From the NCBI GenBank assembly GCA_033961575.1, contig CM066737.1, forward strand, positions 98,546,709 to 98,610,708: a DNA stretch of 64,000 nt, written 5' to 3'. The position numbers and the translations under genes were made by a program. Shown here piece after piece: positions 46,335 through 56,686 of the stretch. Origin of the DNA: Aselliscus stoliczkanus. Taxonomy: Eukaryota; Chordata; Mammalia; Chiroptera; Hipposideridae. Within the stretch, counting starts at the first letter, position 1. Every line of letters starts with the position of its first letter. The notes below the pieces were generated by a model. The model was not told the DNA's origin. It made no database searches and saw only the letters and a program-made list of their open reading frames with translations.

Positions 46335-46620
46335 TTTTTTTAAATTAAAGTTTATTGGGGTAACAATGGTTAGTAAAGTTGCATAGGTTTCAGGTGTACA
46401 ATTCAGTAATACTTCATCTATCTATTGCATTGTGTATTCACCACCCAGAGTCAGTTCTCCTTCCACCACCATATATTTGATCCCCTTTATCCTCATCTAC
46501 CACACCCCTCCCTCCCCCTTACCCTCTGGGAACCACTAACCTGTTGGCTGTGTCTATGAGTTTTTGTTACTTTGTTTGTCTTTTTCTTTTGTTGTTTTCA
46601 GTTTTGTATCTCATATATGT
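46335..46620 (-). mobile_element. L1 3'UTR insertion
   Basis: Begins with a T-rich tail, then ttaaagtttattggggtaac, aatggttagtaaagttgcat, ccacccagagtcagttctcc. It matches the 3'UTR of the L1 at 17690-19222 read backwards. A 5'-truncated young-subfamily insertion. TSD not clear. Confidence 0.82.
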
Positions 46621-46805
46621 TTTTTCTTAATGTAGGCATTTATCATCGTAAAATTACTTTTTATCTCTGTTTTTGGTATATCCCATAAGTATTGGTATGT
46701 TGTATTTCTGGTCTGTTTGTGTCAAGATGTTTTTTTTTGTTTGTTTTTTTCATTTTCCTTTTGATTTCTTCTGTGATCCCTTGGTTGTTCAGGAGTGTGT
46801 CATTT

Positions 46806-46905
46806 TTTTTTTGAGGGCAGTGTCACTGGCCCCCACACGTGGGACCTGAACCGGGGCCGCTGGCCTCCCAAGCCAGCACCCAACCACCATACCACTCGGC
46901 CAGCC
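46806..46905 (-). mobile_element. Short tRNA-derived SINE
   Basis: Complete copy with perfect 16-bp TSD caggagtgtgtcattt (46790-46805 and 46906-46921). Head ends ccactcggccagcc. Inserted in the endonuclease region of the old L1. Confidence 0.95.
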
Positions 46906-47676
46906 CAGGAGTGTGTCATTTAATTTCCACATATTTGTGAATTTTCCAGATCCTCCTGTTATTAATTTCTGGTTTCATACCATTGTGGTTGAAAGATGCT
47001 TGATATGATTTCAATCTTAACTTTGTTAAGAATTGTTTTCTGGCCTAACATATGATCTATCTTGGATAATGTTCCATGCACTCTTGAGAATGTCTATTCT
47101 GCTGCCATTTGGTGGAGTGCTTTGTGTATGTCTGTTAGGTCCATTTGGTCTAAAGTATAGTTCAAGTCCAGTATTTCCTTATTAGATTTCTGTCTGGATG
47201 ATCTATTTTTGAAAGGGGTGTATTGAAGTTCCCTACTATTATTATATTGCTGTCTAATTCTCCCTTCAAATGTGCTTTATTTGCTTATATATTTAGGTGC
47301 TCTGTTGTTGGGTAAATAAATGTTTACAATTGCTATATCCTCTTGATGAATTGACCCCTTTGTCATTATATAATAACCTCTTTGTCTCTTGTGACAGTTT
47401 TTGACTTAAGTCTATTCTGTCTGATATAAGTATAGCTACTCCTGCTCTCTATTGGTTCCCATTAGCATGTAAAATCTTTTTCATTCCTTTGTTTTCAATT
47501 TATGTGCATCCTTAAAGCTGAAGTGAGTTTCTTGTAGGCAGCACATAGTTGGGTCTTTCTTTTGTTTGTTTTAATCCATTCAGCCATCCTGTGTCTTTCG
47601 AGAATTCAGCCCATTTACATTTAGTGATTATTGATTGGTAAGCACTTACTATTGCAATTTTAAAAATAGTTTTCTG

Positions 47677-48074
47677 GGGTTGGCCGAGTGGCTCAGTTGG
47701 TTAAGAGTGGGAGCTCTGAGCAACAGGGTTGCCAGTTCAATTCCTACATGGGCCAGTGAGCTGTGCCCAAGCTGAGCTGCTGCTGAGCTGCTAACAGGTG
47801 ACAGGATGGCTCAGCTGGTGAGAGCACGTGCTCTTAACAACAAGATTGCCTGTTCAAGATGGTGGACTATGCCTGCCTGCAACTAAGATTGAACAGGGCA
47901 CCTTGAGCTGAGCAGACACGAGCTGCCAATAGGCAGCCAGATGGCAACTGGACTTGGAGCTGAGCTAGCTGCGCCCTCTACAACTAAGATTGAAGAATAA
48001 CAACTTGTCTTTTTCCCTTCCCCAATTCTCCAACACTGTACCCCTTACCCTATTCCCCAATAAAATCTTTTTAA
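47677..48074 (+). mobile_element. Two-module composite tRNA SINE
   Basis: Unit 1: ggttggccgagtggctcagt ... gttgccagttcaattcctac. Linker: aagctgagctgctgctgagc. Unit 2: ggatggctcagctggtgaga, gctcttaacaacaagattgc, ctgttcaa. Body: caactaagattgaacagggc, ggcaactggacttggagctg, gccctctacaactaagattg; tail ttccccaataaaatcttttt. TSD aaaaatagttttctgg / aaaaaattgttttctg flanks it. The second module and tail have the order of bat VES-type SINEs as I remember them. Confidence 0.88.
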
Positions 48075-49708
48075 AAAATTGTTTTCTGTGCATTTTGTAG
48101 AGTCTTCCTTTCTTTATCCCTTGCTGTATTTGTTACTCGATAATTTTCTGCTTTGATTCCTTTTTCTTTATCTTTGGTGTATCTACTATATATTTTTGTT
48201 TTATAGTAATGATGAGGCTCACATAAATCATTTTAAACAGTCTTTTTAAAGCTCATAACAACTTAACTTCCATCACATATACAGCTCTATACTTCTACCC
48301 CCCACACACACATTTTGAATGTTTGATGTTACAATTTACATTTTTCTATTCTGTATCCATTAACAAATTATTGTAGCTATAGTTCCTTTCAATACTTTTG
48401 TCTTTTAACCTGTATACTAGAATTATAAATGTTTTACACACCACAATTACAATATTAGAATATTCTGAATCTGAACATATATTTACCTTTACCAGTGAGT
48501 TTTATACTTTCATACGTTTTCATATTGTTATTTAGAAATCCTTTGTTTCAGCTTGATGAAATTCCCTTTAGCATTTCTTGTAAGGCTTTAGTGGTCATGA
48601 ACTCCTATAGCTTTTGTTTGTTTGAGATTATATATTTCTCTCCTTCAATTCTGAACAGCTTCACTGGGCAAAATATTCCTGGTTGGAAGTTTTAAATTAT
48701 TTCAGCACTCTAAGTATGTCATCCTACTCCCTTCTGGTCTGCAATGTTTTTGTTGAAAAATTCACTTGTAGTTTTATGGGAGTTTTCTTGTATGGAACAA
48801 GTTGCTTTTCTCTTGCTGCCTTCAAAATTCCTCCTTTGAGTGTTTAACTTTTGACAAGTTGATTATAATATGTTTTGGTGTGAGTCTCTTTGGATTCATC
48901 TTATGTGGAGTTTTTCAGGCCTCCTGGATTTAGATGTCCATTTCTTTCCCCCAGTTTGGAAAGTTTTCTGCCATTATTTCTTGGAATAAGCTTTCTCCTC
49001 CTTTCTCTCCCTATTTGCCTTCTGGGTCTCTCATTATGTGGATATCATCCACTTCGTGGTGTTCCATAAATCCCTTAAGCTATCTTCACTTTTTTTCTTT
49101 TGCTTTTCCCCATTCTGATTAGGTGATTTCCAGGCCTATCTTTGAGTTTGATGATCCTTTGTTTCATTTTATCTAGACTGCTGTTGAACCCCTCTATTGA
49201 ATTTTTCAGAGCAGTTATTGTATACTTGAGGTCTATTATTTCTATTTGGTACTTTTAAATATATTCTATATCATTGTTAAAATTGTTACTTTGTTCATTA
49301 ATTGTTGTCCTGACCTTGGTCAGCATCTGTATGATTATTATTTTGAATTCTTGGTTGCATGAATCACTTAACTCTGTTTCATTATGGTTAATCTTTTTTG
49401 TTTGTTTGGACATATTCCATTTTTTCTTTATTTTCCTTGACTTTCTCTTTTGGTTTCTGCACATTAAACAAAGCAGCCACCTCTCCCAGCCTTGATAGAC
49501 TGGCCTCATGTAGGAGATGAACCTTGCTAGTCATCTGAACCAAATTTTGGGTGTCTGTCAAACCCTTGCACTTGTCCATACCACTGTCTTTTATCTTACT
49601 GCTCCCAGGAGATTAAGGTGTGCCAAGCCCCATCATGTCCCAAAAGGGGGAAAAAATATCCACATGCTCATTCTGGTTCTTGGAGGATTATTAATTGCCT
49701 GCGTGGTC

Positions 49709-50850
49709 AGCTCCCAGGTGCAGGCTGATTGGAAGCCTAACCTTTAGACAACTGCTGGGAATGTTGGGGTGCTAGCCATGAAGTCTATCCCCTATCAGGG
49801 GGATAGGGAGCAAGGTGGTCTTACCAGCTTTCTCTGTATTGATCCAGGGGGAATAGCTTCTGGGAGTACTTGTGTGCCCATATGGAACCAGTTCTTTGTT
49901 CTCTGTGGTCCTGGAGGACTCATGAAGGCAGAGCCATGTCAGCTCCCAGAGCTAGGAAATTTAGGAGCCAGTTCCTTTGGTGGCAGCTGTAAAAGTTGGC
50001 ATGCTAAATGTATAAACAAGCTCCTTCCAGGGAGAAGTTGGAGACTTGGTTTTATTGTTGGTGCGAGCCAGGGGGGAGGAGTCAGATGAAGAGCCCACAA
50101 GCTCTTTCAAGAGGAGCCTAGTTAGCTCCCAGGTGCAAACTGATTAGTAGCCTAACCCTCTGGCAGCATCTGGGAAAGTCTGCAGTCGTACTCCTTCCAG
50201 AGAGAAACTAGAAGCTGGGTATTTTTGCCTTCTTCCTCATCATGGAGCCTAGGGGGATAGCTATGGGAAGAGCATGTTCACCTGTCTTAAAACTACCTTT
50301 TTGTTTCTGGTTCCACTGGAGGACATGTGAATGTGAATCCCCTTTGACTTTCTGAACTAGGTGATATTGGAGTCCACCTCTTAGGTCACACTTGTAAAAG
50401 TTAGGACACTAGAAGTGTAGAAAAGCATCTCCCAGGAAGAAGCTGGAGACTTGGTTTTATTGGAGTGCACTGGAAGGGATAAGGCAGGGGAAGTACCCAC
50501 AAGCACTTTCACACTCCAGGAAGAGTCTAGTCAGCTCTCATGTGCAGGCAGATTAGAAGCCTGACTCTTAGATAGCAGCTTAGGCAGTATGCAATCAAAC
50601 CCTTTCCTGGAAGAATTGAGAGCTCAGTGTTTTGGCCTGCTCCCTCTCTGCTGAGCCCAGGGGGATACCTGTGGGAAGTGCTCGTGCACCTATTTAAAAG
50701 CTGCTTCTTTGATTTCTGTTCTCCTGGGAGACTTGTGAATGCCAAGCCTTTTCAGCTCTTTGAATTGTGTGATTTGGGAGCCAGTCGCTTTGGTGGCAGG
50801 TGTAAAAGGTGAGGTGTTAGATGTATGGGCAAAAACCTTCTCTGGAGAAG
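49709..50850 (-). repeat. Tandem 5'UTR monomers of about 408 bp in an L1
   Basis: Three diverged direct repeats. The landmark agctcccaggtgcaggctga recurs at 49709, 50124 and 50533 (spacings 415 and 409). A ggaggactcatgaaggc-like block recurs near 49914, 50320 and 50726. A cagggggatacctgtgggaa-like block recurs near 49843, 50246 and 50654. The first copy may start further left, and the third fades after about 50850. They lie between the L1 5' end and ORF1, where promoter monomers sit in mouse L1. Confidence 0.88.
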
Positions 50851-51269
50851 CTAGGAATTGGAAGTTCCCTCCCAATTGTAAGACACTGTGCCAAGAGTGG
50901 GGAATAGGGCATGAGTGTGTCTCAGCTTTCCCTACCCATTTCAATGTGGGTATTTTCTCAGTCCTCTGATGCACAGGAATCACTCAATTAACGTCTGGAT
51001 TTCTCAGAGTGATTTGATCCAGGTGTAGGTATATAGTTAGTGCATCCATGGGAGGAGGAAAAGTTAAGAACTTCCTATCCTACCATCTCACTGATGTACC
51101 AGTTCACTTTTACACCTAAGGTGTAGTCCTTCAGGAGTTCCAACTGAAACTTATGAGCATTTAAAAAGGCTCCTTTTCCTTATAGAGCTCTGAATTCTGG
51201 ATTTTGTCACTCATACCCATAAGATTTGCAATTCTTCCGTTCAGTTTCTCAGCCTCTCAACTGCTGCCT

Positions 51270-51440
51270 TCAAATTGGCAGGGGCTCGTGGTAAGTCCCG
51301 TAACCTCTCTGAACCGCAGTTCTCTTACCTGTATAATGGGGCTAATACTACAGAGCTTACAGTGTTTTTGAAACACTTGAATAAAACAACTTTTGTAAAA
51401 CAAATGATGCAATGCTTGGTACTTAATAGCTCTTCAGTAC
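51270..51440 (+). mobile_element. MIR SINE
   Basis: Sense MIR: ggtaagtcccgtaacctctc, tgaaccgcagttctcttacc, tgtataatggggctaatact, aatgcttggtacttaatag. Confidence 0.82.
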
Positions 51441-52184
51441 ATGTCATTTCTCTTCCATCTTTTGTGGATCTAACCTTTCCTCTCAAAATGTTCAATGAGA
51501 AACTACAATGACAGCCATATGGCAGTTGTTCTAGACAGGATTTTCAGGGAAGGAAAGTATTATTTTAACTGTCTTTTCACATCTGAAGCACAAGTACCTT
51601 ATGTCTATCTTGTATGTAGAATCCAGCATCACTGTTCATCTTTTTCAGAATAAGCCATTAAAAAAGCACAAGTTATTTAGAGTAAAGTACCCAATTCAGA
51701 ATGCAATATTTATGAGCTAATTTGAATTTCATATGAGGAAGAATTCTAGTATTTTGCTTACCCTTGGCAAAATAAAAATGTGTAGGATATGCATAAATAT
51801 TATTAGAGGTCAAAGGACACATGTGGGCTTGGAAACACTTGTAATTAGTTCTTTTTCCCCCACGTGCACAGAAAAAGGTATAAAAATGCAAACACTGGCA
51901 CTACCTTACAGAACCATGGATTACATCACAAAGAATGCCTCTTTTGTTTTCTTGTTTACTTTGAAAGATAAGTCTCTTTCCCCCATCAGAAGCTGGAGAT
52001 TTCTTTACACCAGATATCTGAAAAGAAATGCCATAATGCAAACTACTTTCATCCTTAGTCAGTAAAATTGGCAACCTGAGCCTGCATGAGAATAGCAGTG
52101 GCTCTGACAGAGTTTACCACCATCATGGACTGGGATACAAAGTCAATGCTGGACCCCTGCGGATACTTTTTAAAACAGCGTGCT
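51441..52184. other. Unassigned intergenic sequence
   Basis: The frame at 51733-52065 (plus, 110 codons) has no recognisable motif; nothing else seen. Confidence 0.35.
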
Positions 52185-52850
52185 TGAGTTATTATTTACA
52201 TATAATCAATTACACCCATTCAAAGTGTATATTTCTATGAATTTTGATGAATGTGTATATGAAACCACCACCATAATGAAATATAGAACATTTCTGTCTC
52301 CCCACCCTGAGATTCTCTGTGCCCCTTTGCAGTCCATCTCTCCTTCCACCCTCAGTTCCAGACACCAACTGATGTGCTTTCTGTCACTAAAGATCAATTT
52401 GCAATTCCATATTAGTTTGCATTTTCTAGACTTTTATATAAATATAATCATACAATATAACTCTTTTTTTGTCTACCTTCCCTCACTCACCATAACGTAG
52501 TTGAGGTTCACTGTATTGTTGTGTGTATCAGTAATTCATTCCTTTGTATTGCTGAGTATACTACAATTTATTTATCTTGTGTCTTATTGATGAACATTTG
52601 CATTGTTCCCACTTTTCTCCATTGAAAACAAAACTGCTATTAACATTTGCATACAAGTGGATTTGTAGATATGTGTTTGCATTTTGAGTACATACCCAGG
52701 AGTAGAATGGCTGGATCATAGAGTAGGTGTATATTGAACTTTATAAGAAACTGACAAATCATTTTCTAAAGTGGCTGTACTATTTTTACATTCCCACCAG
52801 CAATGTGTGAGAGTTCCCATTTGGAGGACACTCCTTAACATGCATTTTAT
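52185..52850 (-). mobile_element. Old L1M 3' end
   Basis: Landmarks: attacacccattcaaagtgt, ccaccaccataatgaaatat, gatgaacatttgcattgttc, gagtacatacccaggagtag, acattcccaccagcaatgtg. 3'UTR plus ORF2 C-terminus, diverged. Confidence 0.85.
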
Positions 52851-52894
52851 TTGCTTAAAGAAATTAAATCACAGCAAACTAGCCTATAATAAGG

Positions 52895-53070
52895 TTTGGC
52901 ACTGAGCTCTTCATTTATCCTCTCTGAGTCTGTTTCTGCATCTGGAAAATAAGAATAAGAATGGAACTTACCTCACTAGATTGTTTTGATGTTCAAATGT
53001 GATATAGATATAAAGATCTTAGCATGTGGTAAGTTCTCAATAAATGTTATCTATTACTATTATTATCTAT
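52895..53070 (+). mobile_element. MIR SINE
   Basis: Sense MIR: cctctctgagtctgtttctg, catctggaaaataagaataa, cctcactagattgttttgat, agttctcaataaatgttatc. Confidence 0.82.
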
Positions 53071-53084
53071 ACATTATGGTTATA

Positions 53085-54023
53085 CGAGATTTTACAATTA
53101 AGTTCGCGAACTCGCCACCGTGCGCTTACATTGGCAGCACTGTACAAACAGCTCGGTAAGGTTTCATAACCTTGGTATATTAGTGTCTCACAGCTGTGTT
53201 CCTGTCGACGTGTGGTGGTATCTTGCTGAGTGGCACTCATTATTGTTGTTGGGTGTTTTTGTGTGCCGTTGCAAGGATGTCTGAGCTTGAATTAGAGCAA
53301 CAAACAAATATTAAACTTCTTGTTAAACTTGGCAAGAGTGGAAGTGAAATCAGGGACATGTTAGACCAAGTTGATGGGGATAATGCCATGAAGAAAATGG
53401 CAGGGTACAAATGGATTAAACTTTTTTCTGAAGGGAGAGAACGCGTCACTGATGAAGAGAGGTCAGGGCAGCCAATAACAAGCAGAGCTGATGAAAACAT
53501 TGCAAAAATTTGTCAAACTGTGTGTCAAAATTGTTGGCTGATTATGAGCATAGCAGACTAAGTAAACATTGATAGAGAAACAGTTAGGAAAATCTTAACT
53601 GAAAATCTTGGCATGAGGAAGGTGTGTGCAAAAATGGTCCCAAAGGAGTTCTTGCATCACGACCAGCTCACACGGCGCTGTCTGTGAGGGAGTTTTGAGC
53701 CAGTAAACAAATAACTGTATTGGAACACCCTCCCTACTCACCTGATCTGGCCCCCAATGACTTCTTTCTTTACCCAAAGATAAAGGAAATATTGAAAGGA
53801 AGACATTTTGATGACATTCAGGACAACAAGGGTAATATGAAGACAGCTCTGATGGCCATTCCAAAAAAAGAGTTCCAAATTGCTTTGAAGGGTGGACTAG
53901 GCGCTGGCATTGGTGCATAGCTTCCCAAGGGGAGTACTTCAAAGGTGACCATAGTGATATTCAGCAATGAGGTATGTAGCACTTTTTTAGGATGAGTTCA
54001 TGACGTTAATTGTCAGACCTTCA
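53085..54023 (+). mobile_element. Mariner transposon, internally deleted
   Basis: 939 bp between TA dinucleotides (53083-53084 and 54024-54025). Terminal inverted repeats are imperfect: left cgagattttacaattaagtt, right end reversed tgaaggtctgacaattaacg; both continue with cgcgaactc/catgaactc. A complete mariner is about 1.3 kb, so about 350 bp are missing. The interior encodes a transposase N-terminus (53277-53561) and C-terminus (53700-53920). Mariners are known to cross between animals, and bats carry unusually recent ones. This copy cannot move itself but may still have been moved in trans. Confidence 0.92.
53277..53920 (+). pseudogene. Mariner transposase, missing its catalytic centre
   Basis: The protein would bind the terminal repeats and cut and paste the element at TA. 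The start at 53277 gives MSELELEQQTNIKLLVKLGK, followed by a helix-turn-helix-like N-terminus and GYKWIKLFSEGRERVTDEER with RSGQPITS, a conserved linker of mariner transposases. After a stop at 53561, sequence encoding RKVCAKMVPKEF follows. It then jumps to the C-terminal block HPPYSPDLAPNDFFLYPK (53729-53785), which holds the third Asp of the DD34D triad. The segments with the first two catalytic Asp residues are deleted. There are stops and at least one frameshift. Confidence 0.9.
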
Positions 54024-54029
54024 TATGCT

Positions 54030-54252
54030 AAGGACTTGCTACGAGTTTTATATTTTTCATCTTATTTAATCCTCCTAATGACCTTGAAATGTAGGTACTC
54101 ATTATATATACTTTGTGGATGAAGGAACTACAATTCAGAAAGGTTAAATAACTTGTTCAAAAATCATACAGCAAATGAGTGACAATCTGGAATTCAAACC
54201 CAGGTAGTGTAACTACAAAGTTCAAGCATTTAAGCATTATGTTGGCTGTTCT
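54030..54252 (-). mobile_element. MIR SINE
   Basis: Antisense MIR: catcttatttaatcctccta, gaaatgtaggtactcattat, gaaaggttaaataacttgtt, tcatacagcaaatgagtgac, ggaattcaaacccaggtagt. Confidence 0.88.
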
Positions 54253-54284
54253 TGCATTCTAACAAGATTAAGAGTGAATATAGG

Positions 54285-54386
54285 GGGCTGGCCGAGTGGC
54301 GCCATGGTTAACTGCTGGCTTGGGAAGCCAGTGGCCCCAGTTCGGTCCCACATATGAGGGCCAGTGACACTGCCCTCAAAAAAAAA
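54285..54386 (+). mobile_element. Short tRNA-derived SINE
   Basis: Complete sense copy with perfect TSD aagagtgaatatagg (54270-54284 and 54387-54401). It starts ggctggccgagtggcgccat, with the anticodon-arm-like stem ctggcttgggaagccag, box B area ccagttcggtccc, then the 3' hairpin and A-tail. Confidence 0.95.
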
Positions 54387-54699
54387 AAGAGTGAATATAG
54401 GTACATTGTTATTCTCATCAATCCACTCAAGTTGTCACAGTACTTTGTTACATGCTCTATGGTAGACCACTCAGCAAATAAAGCACTTCCTCTTTGTCCT
54501 GTGTTTCAGCTGCTGGAGCCCCATTCTGTTTTTGAAAGTTCATGGCATCTATATGCAAATCATGGAGAGAAACAACTCCTTATATCCAGTATCTCACATG
54601 TCCCCTCTATTCCATTCAAAAATTGCCCCACCAGTTGATTACTCCATCCCAGCCTAAGCCTTCTCTAGAACAGCCTCTACCTGAAATGCTGCTTAAAGA

Positions 54700-54932
54700 G
54701 GTTGGTGCCTACCAAATTGGAAAACTGTCTGAGAGTGCCTACTAAAGCTGACCATACATCTGTCCTATGACCCAGCAATTCCATTCCTAGATGCCTAAAA
54801 AAATGAATGCATATATTTGACAAAAGAAACGTTTAGAATATTCATAGCAGCAGTACTTGTAATCGGCCAAAATAGGAAAAAAAACCAAAACCCATCATTG
54901 TATATTAGTATTCATACATTGTGTGGCAGCCA

Positions 54933-54964
<32 letters not shown>

Positions 54965-55370
54965 ATAATAATAATAATAATAATAATACACAGCAATAAA
55001 AATGAAGAAATTATAACTATATGCAAAAATATATAACACGAATGTGCAAAAATCAGAGAAACTTCATATTGAGTGAAAGAAACCAGACCCAAAGGACTAT
55101 ATACAGCATGGTTCCATTTACATAAAGTTCAAAAAAAGTTCATGGTATTTAAAGTCAGGTAAATAATTACCATTGGTGGTGGGAGTAGGGAGTGTGTGAC
55201 AGAGGATAAGTGGCTGGAAGGGGATGCGAGCAAGGTCTCTACGAGTACTGGTAATACTTGACTTATATGGATATTGGTTACATTATTGGTGTCAGGTTTG
55301 TGAAAATTCATCAAGCTGCACACTTATTTTTGTACTTTCCTATGTTATACTTCAATTTTAAAATTCAAAA
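54700..55370 (+). mobile_element. Old L1ME-like 3' end
   Basis: Plus-strand ORF2 end (cctatgacccagcaattcca, gaatattcatagcagcagta, aaaccagacccaaaggacta, agcatggttccatttacata) and 3'UTR (gaaaattcatcaagctgcac, atgttatacttcaattttaa). The microsatellite at 54933 interrupts it. Confidence 0.85.
54933..54989. repeat. (CTA)n(ATA)n microsatellite
   Basis: About ten CTA units followed by about eight ATA units; compound trinucleotide repeat. Confidence 0.97.
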
Positions 55371-56324
55371 GAAATTAACCCCTTACTCTGTCCACCCCCA
55401 TCAAAAAACCAAAACCCTTCTCAAAGCTGCTGATAGTACAGCTTTCTTTCATTGACCATTTTTTTCAAGCATCTACTTAAAGATTACTTCCTGCAAAACA
55501 GATAAAGCCACTTTTTCCAACAATAAGAATTTAACAAATTCCCTCTCCCACAATCAAAGGTCTGCCTCCCTTCCTTCCTGTTGCCCCATATGAGGACAGA
55601 AAATTACAATCGAAAGTAAAAATGAGAGGCTTGCACTAGACAGTGTATTTAGGTAGAAATGAATGCCCCTGGCAAGTTAGTCCTAAGAGGCAGTCTTGGA
55701 GAATGAGTCACTCAGTAAGTCATACAGTCAGCATAGAGCAAAGAAAGAAGCAAACAATGTGAGTATTAAAGGATTTTTTAATTCTTCAGTTTGCTAAAGG
55801 AAAAAAATCATTGCTCTTGGCCTGCCTCCACTAGTAAGTAGTGCTGTCCAATATTGAACTACAGCTTCCAAAAATCAGCAGCCACCACAGCGATCAGAAC
55901 TACCCATAAATGTAGACACACTGAACCCAGGGACCAGCTGCTTAAAATAGTTTGAAATGTGTTGGTTTTTGAACTACATGTTCATGTTCATTAATTAAGA
56001 CAAGAGAATAGCCAGCTGAAGTTTTTTTCTTTGAATGCTTTAGGCAATTATGATTTCTTTGACTTAAATGGCAAAGCAGTTGTTTATGGGATTGTAACCC
56101 ACCCATCACTGTTTACCATTCAGTTTTAGTATTTGCTAAATTTCCTGGATACAGTAAAGCTGCAGAAATCTGTGAAATTCCTTTGCTTATGCTATGAGAA
56201 GAAATGCATTTGTTGTTGTTGTGTTCTTCTTTAGACATATATGAATTCTTCATCCAATGCGAGCTGTCTGATTGCAAAGCAGAGAGTAACTTGGTATTTA
56301 CAGAGGAAGTACTTAGTGCCTAGC
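55371..56324. other. Unassigned intergenic sequence
   Basis: No recognisable repeat or gene. Confidence 0.35.
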
Positions 56325-56482
56325 TAACCAAAGTGTGGTTCTTAGACAGCAAAGTTGGCATTGCCTGGGAGATTGTTAGAAATGCAGAGTCTCAGGCCCT
56401 GCCCACACCTACTGAGTTAGAATCTGCATTTTAGCAAGGTCCCCAGATGATGCCCATATATATCCATGTTTGAGAAGCACTG
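56325..56482 (-). mobile_element. MER5B-like hAT-Charlie element
   Basis: In sense: cagtgcttctcaaacatgga, tgctaaaatgcagattctaa, ctcagtaggtgtgggcaggg, cctgagactctgcatttcta, acaatctcccaggcaatgcc, ending in the complement of aaccaaagtgtggttct. Order and length match MER5B. The 8-bp target duplication is not clear. Confidence 0.88.
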
Positions 56483-56565
56483 CTACAAGGTATATACAAA
56501 ATGCTGGCTTTGAGTAGTAGACAGAACTTTTCCCATTTTGTATTAAACATAGTACGTTCGTTCTT

Positions 56566-56671
56566 TTTTTTTTTTTGAGGGCAGTGTCACTGGCCTTCAT
56601 ATGTGGGACCCCGGTTCGGGCCGCTGGCTTCCCACGCCAGCGCTTAACCACCGCGCCACTCAGCTGGCCCG
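56566..56671 (-). mobile_element. Short tRNA-derived SINE
   Basis: Complete copy with TSD agtacgttcgttctt / agtatgttcgttctt (56551-56565 and 56672-56686). Head ends gccactcagctggccc. Confidence 0.94.
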
Positions 56672-56686
56672 AGTATGTTCGTTCTT

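Larger units (their letters stand above)
43270..51095 (-). mobile_element. Old near-complete L1 with tandem 5'UTR monomers, interrupted by four insertions
   Basis: Minus-strand order: 5' end at about 51095 (gtgagatggtaggataggaa), 5'UTR 51090-49580 containing three monomers of about 408 bp, ORF1 49579-48580, inter-ORF, endonuclease region 48110-46625, reverse transcriptase 45630-44250 and C-terminus to 43270. The 3'UTR is missing or unrecognised. Insertions: L1 pieces 45630-46325 and 46335-46620, SINE 46806-46905, composite SINE 47677-48074. All frames are broken. A T/G-rich low-complexity tract lies at 43503-43580. This belongs to an older subfamily than the copy at 31021. Confidence 0.82.

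Noticed and set aside
49709..50850. Array-like repeats considered as a CRISPR or satellite
   Set aside because: Monomers are 408 bp, diverged, contiguous and inside an L1 5'UTR; no short direct repeats with spacers occur anywhere in the window.
53196..53561. 121-codon frame as a host gene of SETMAR type
   Set aside because: There is no SET domain upstream, the catalytic centre is deleted, and TA-flanked terminal repeats show an isolated mariner copy.
18571..56671. Candidate tRNA genes (box A/B motifs, anticodon-arm-like stems)
   Set aside because: They occur in dispersed copies with poly(A) tails and target duplications, so they are SINE heads and not tRNA genes.
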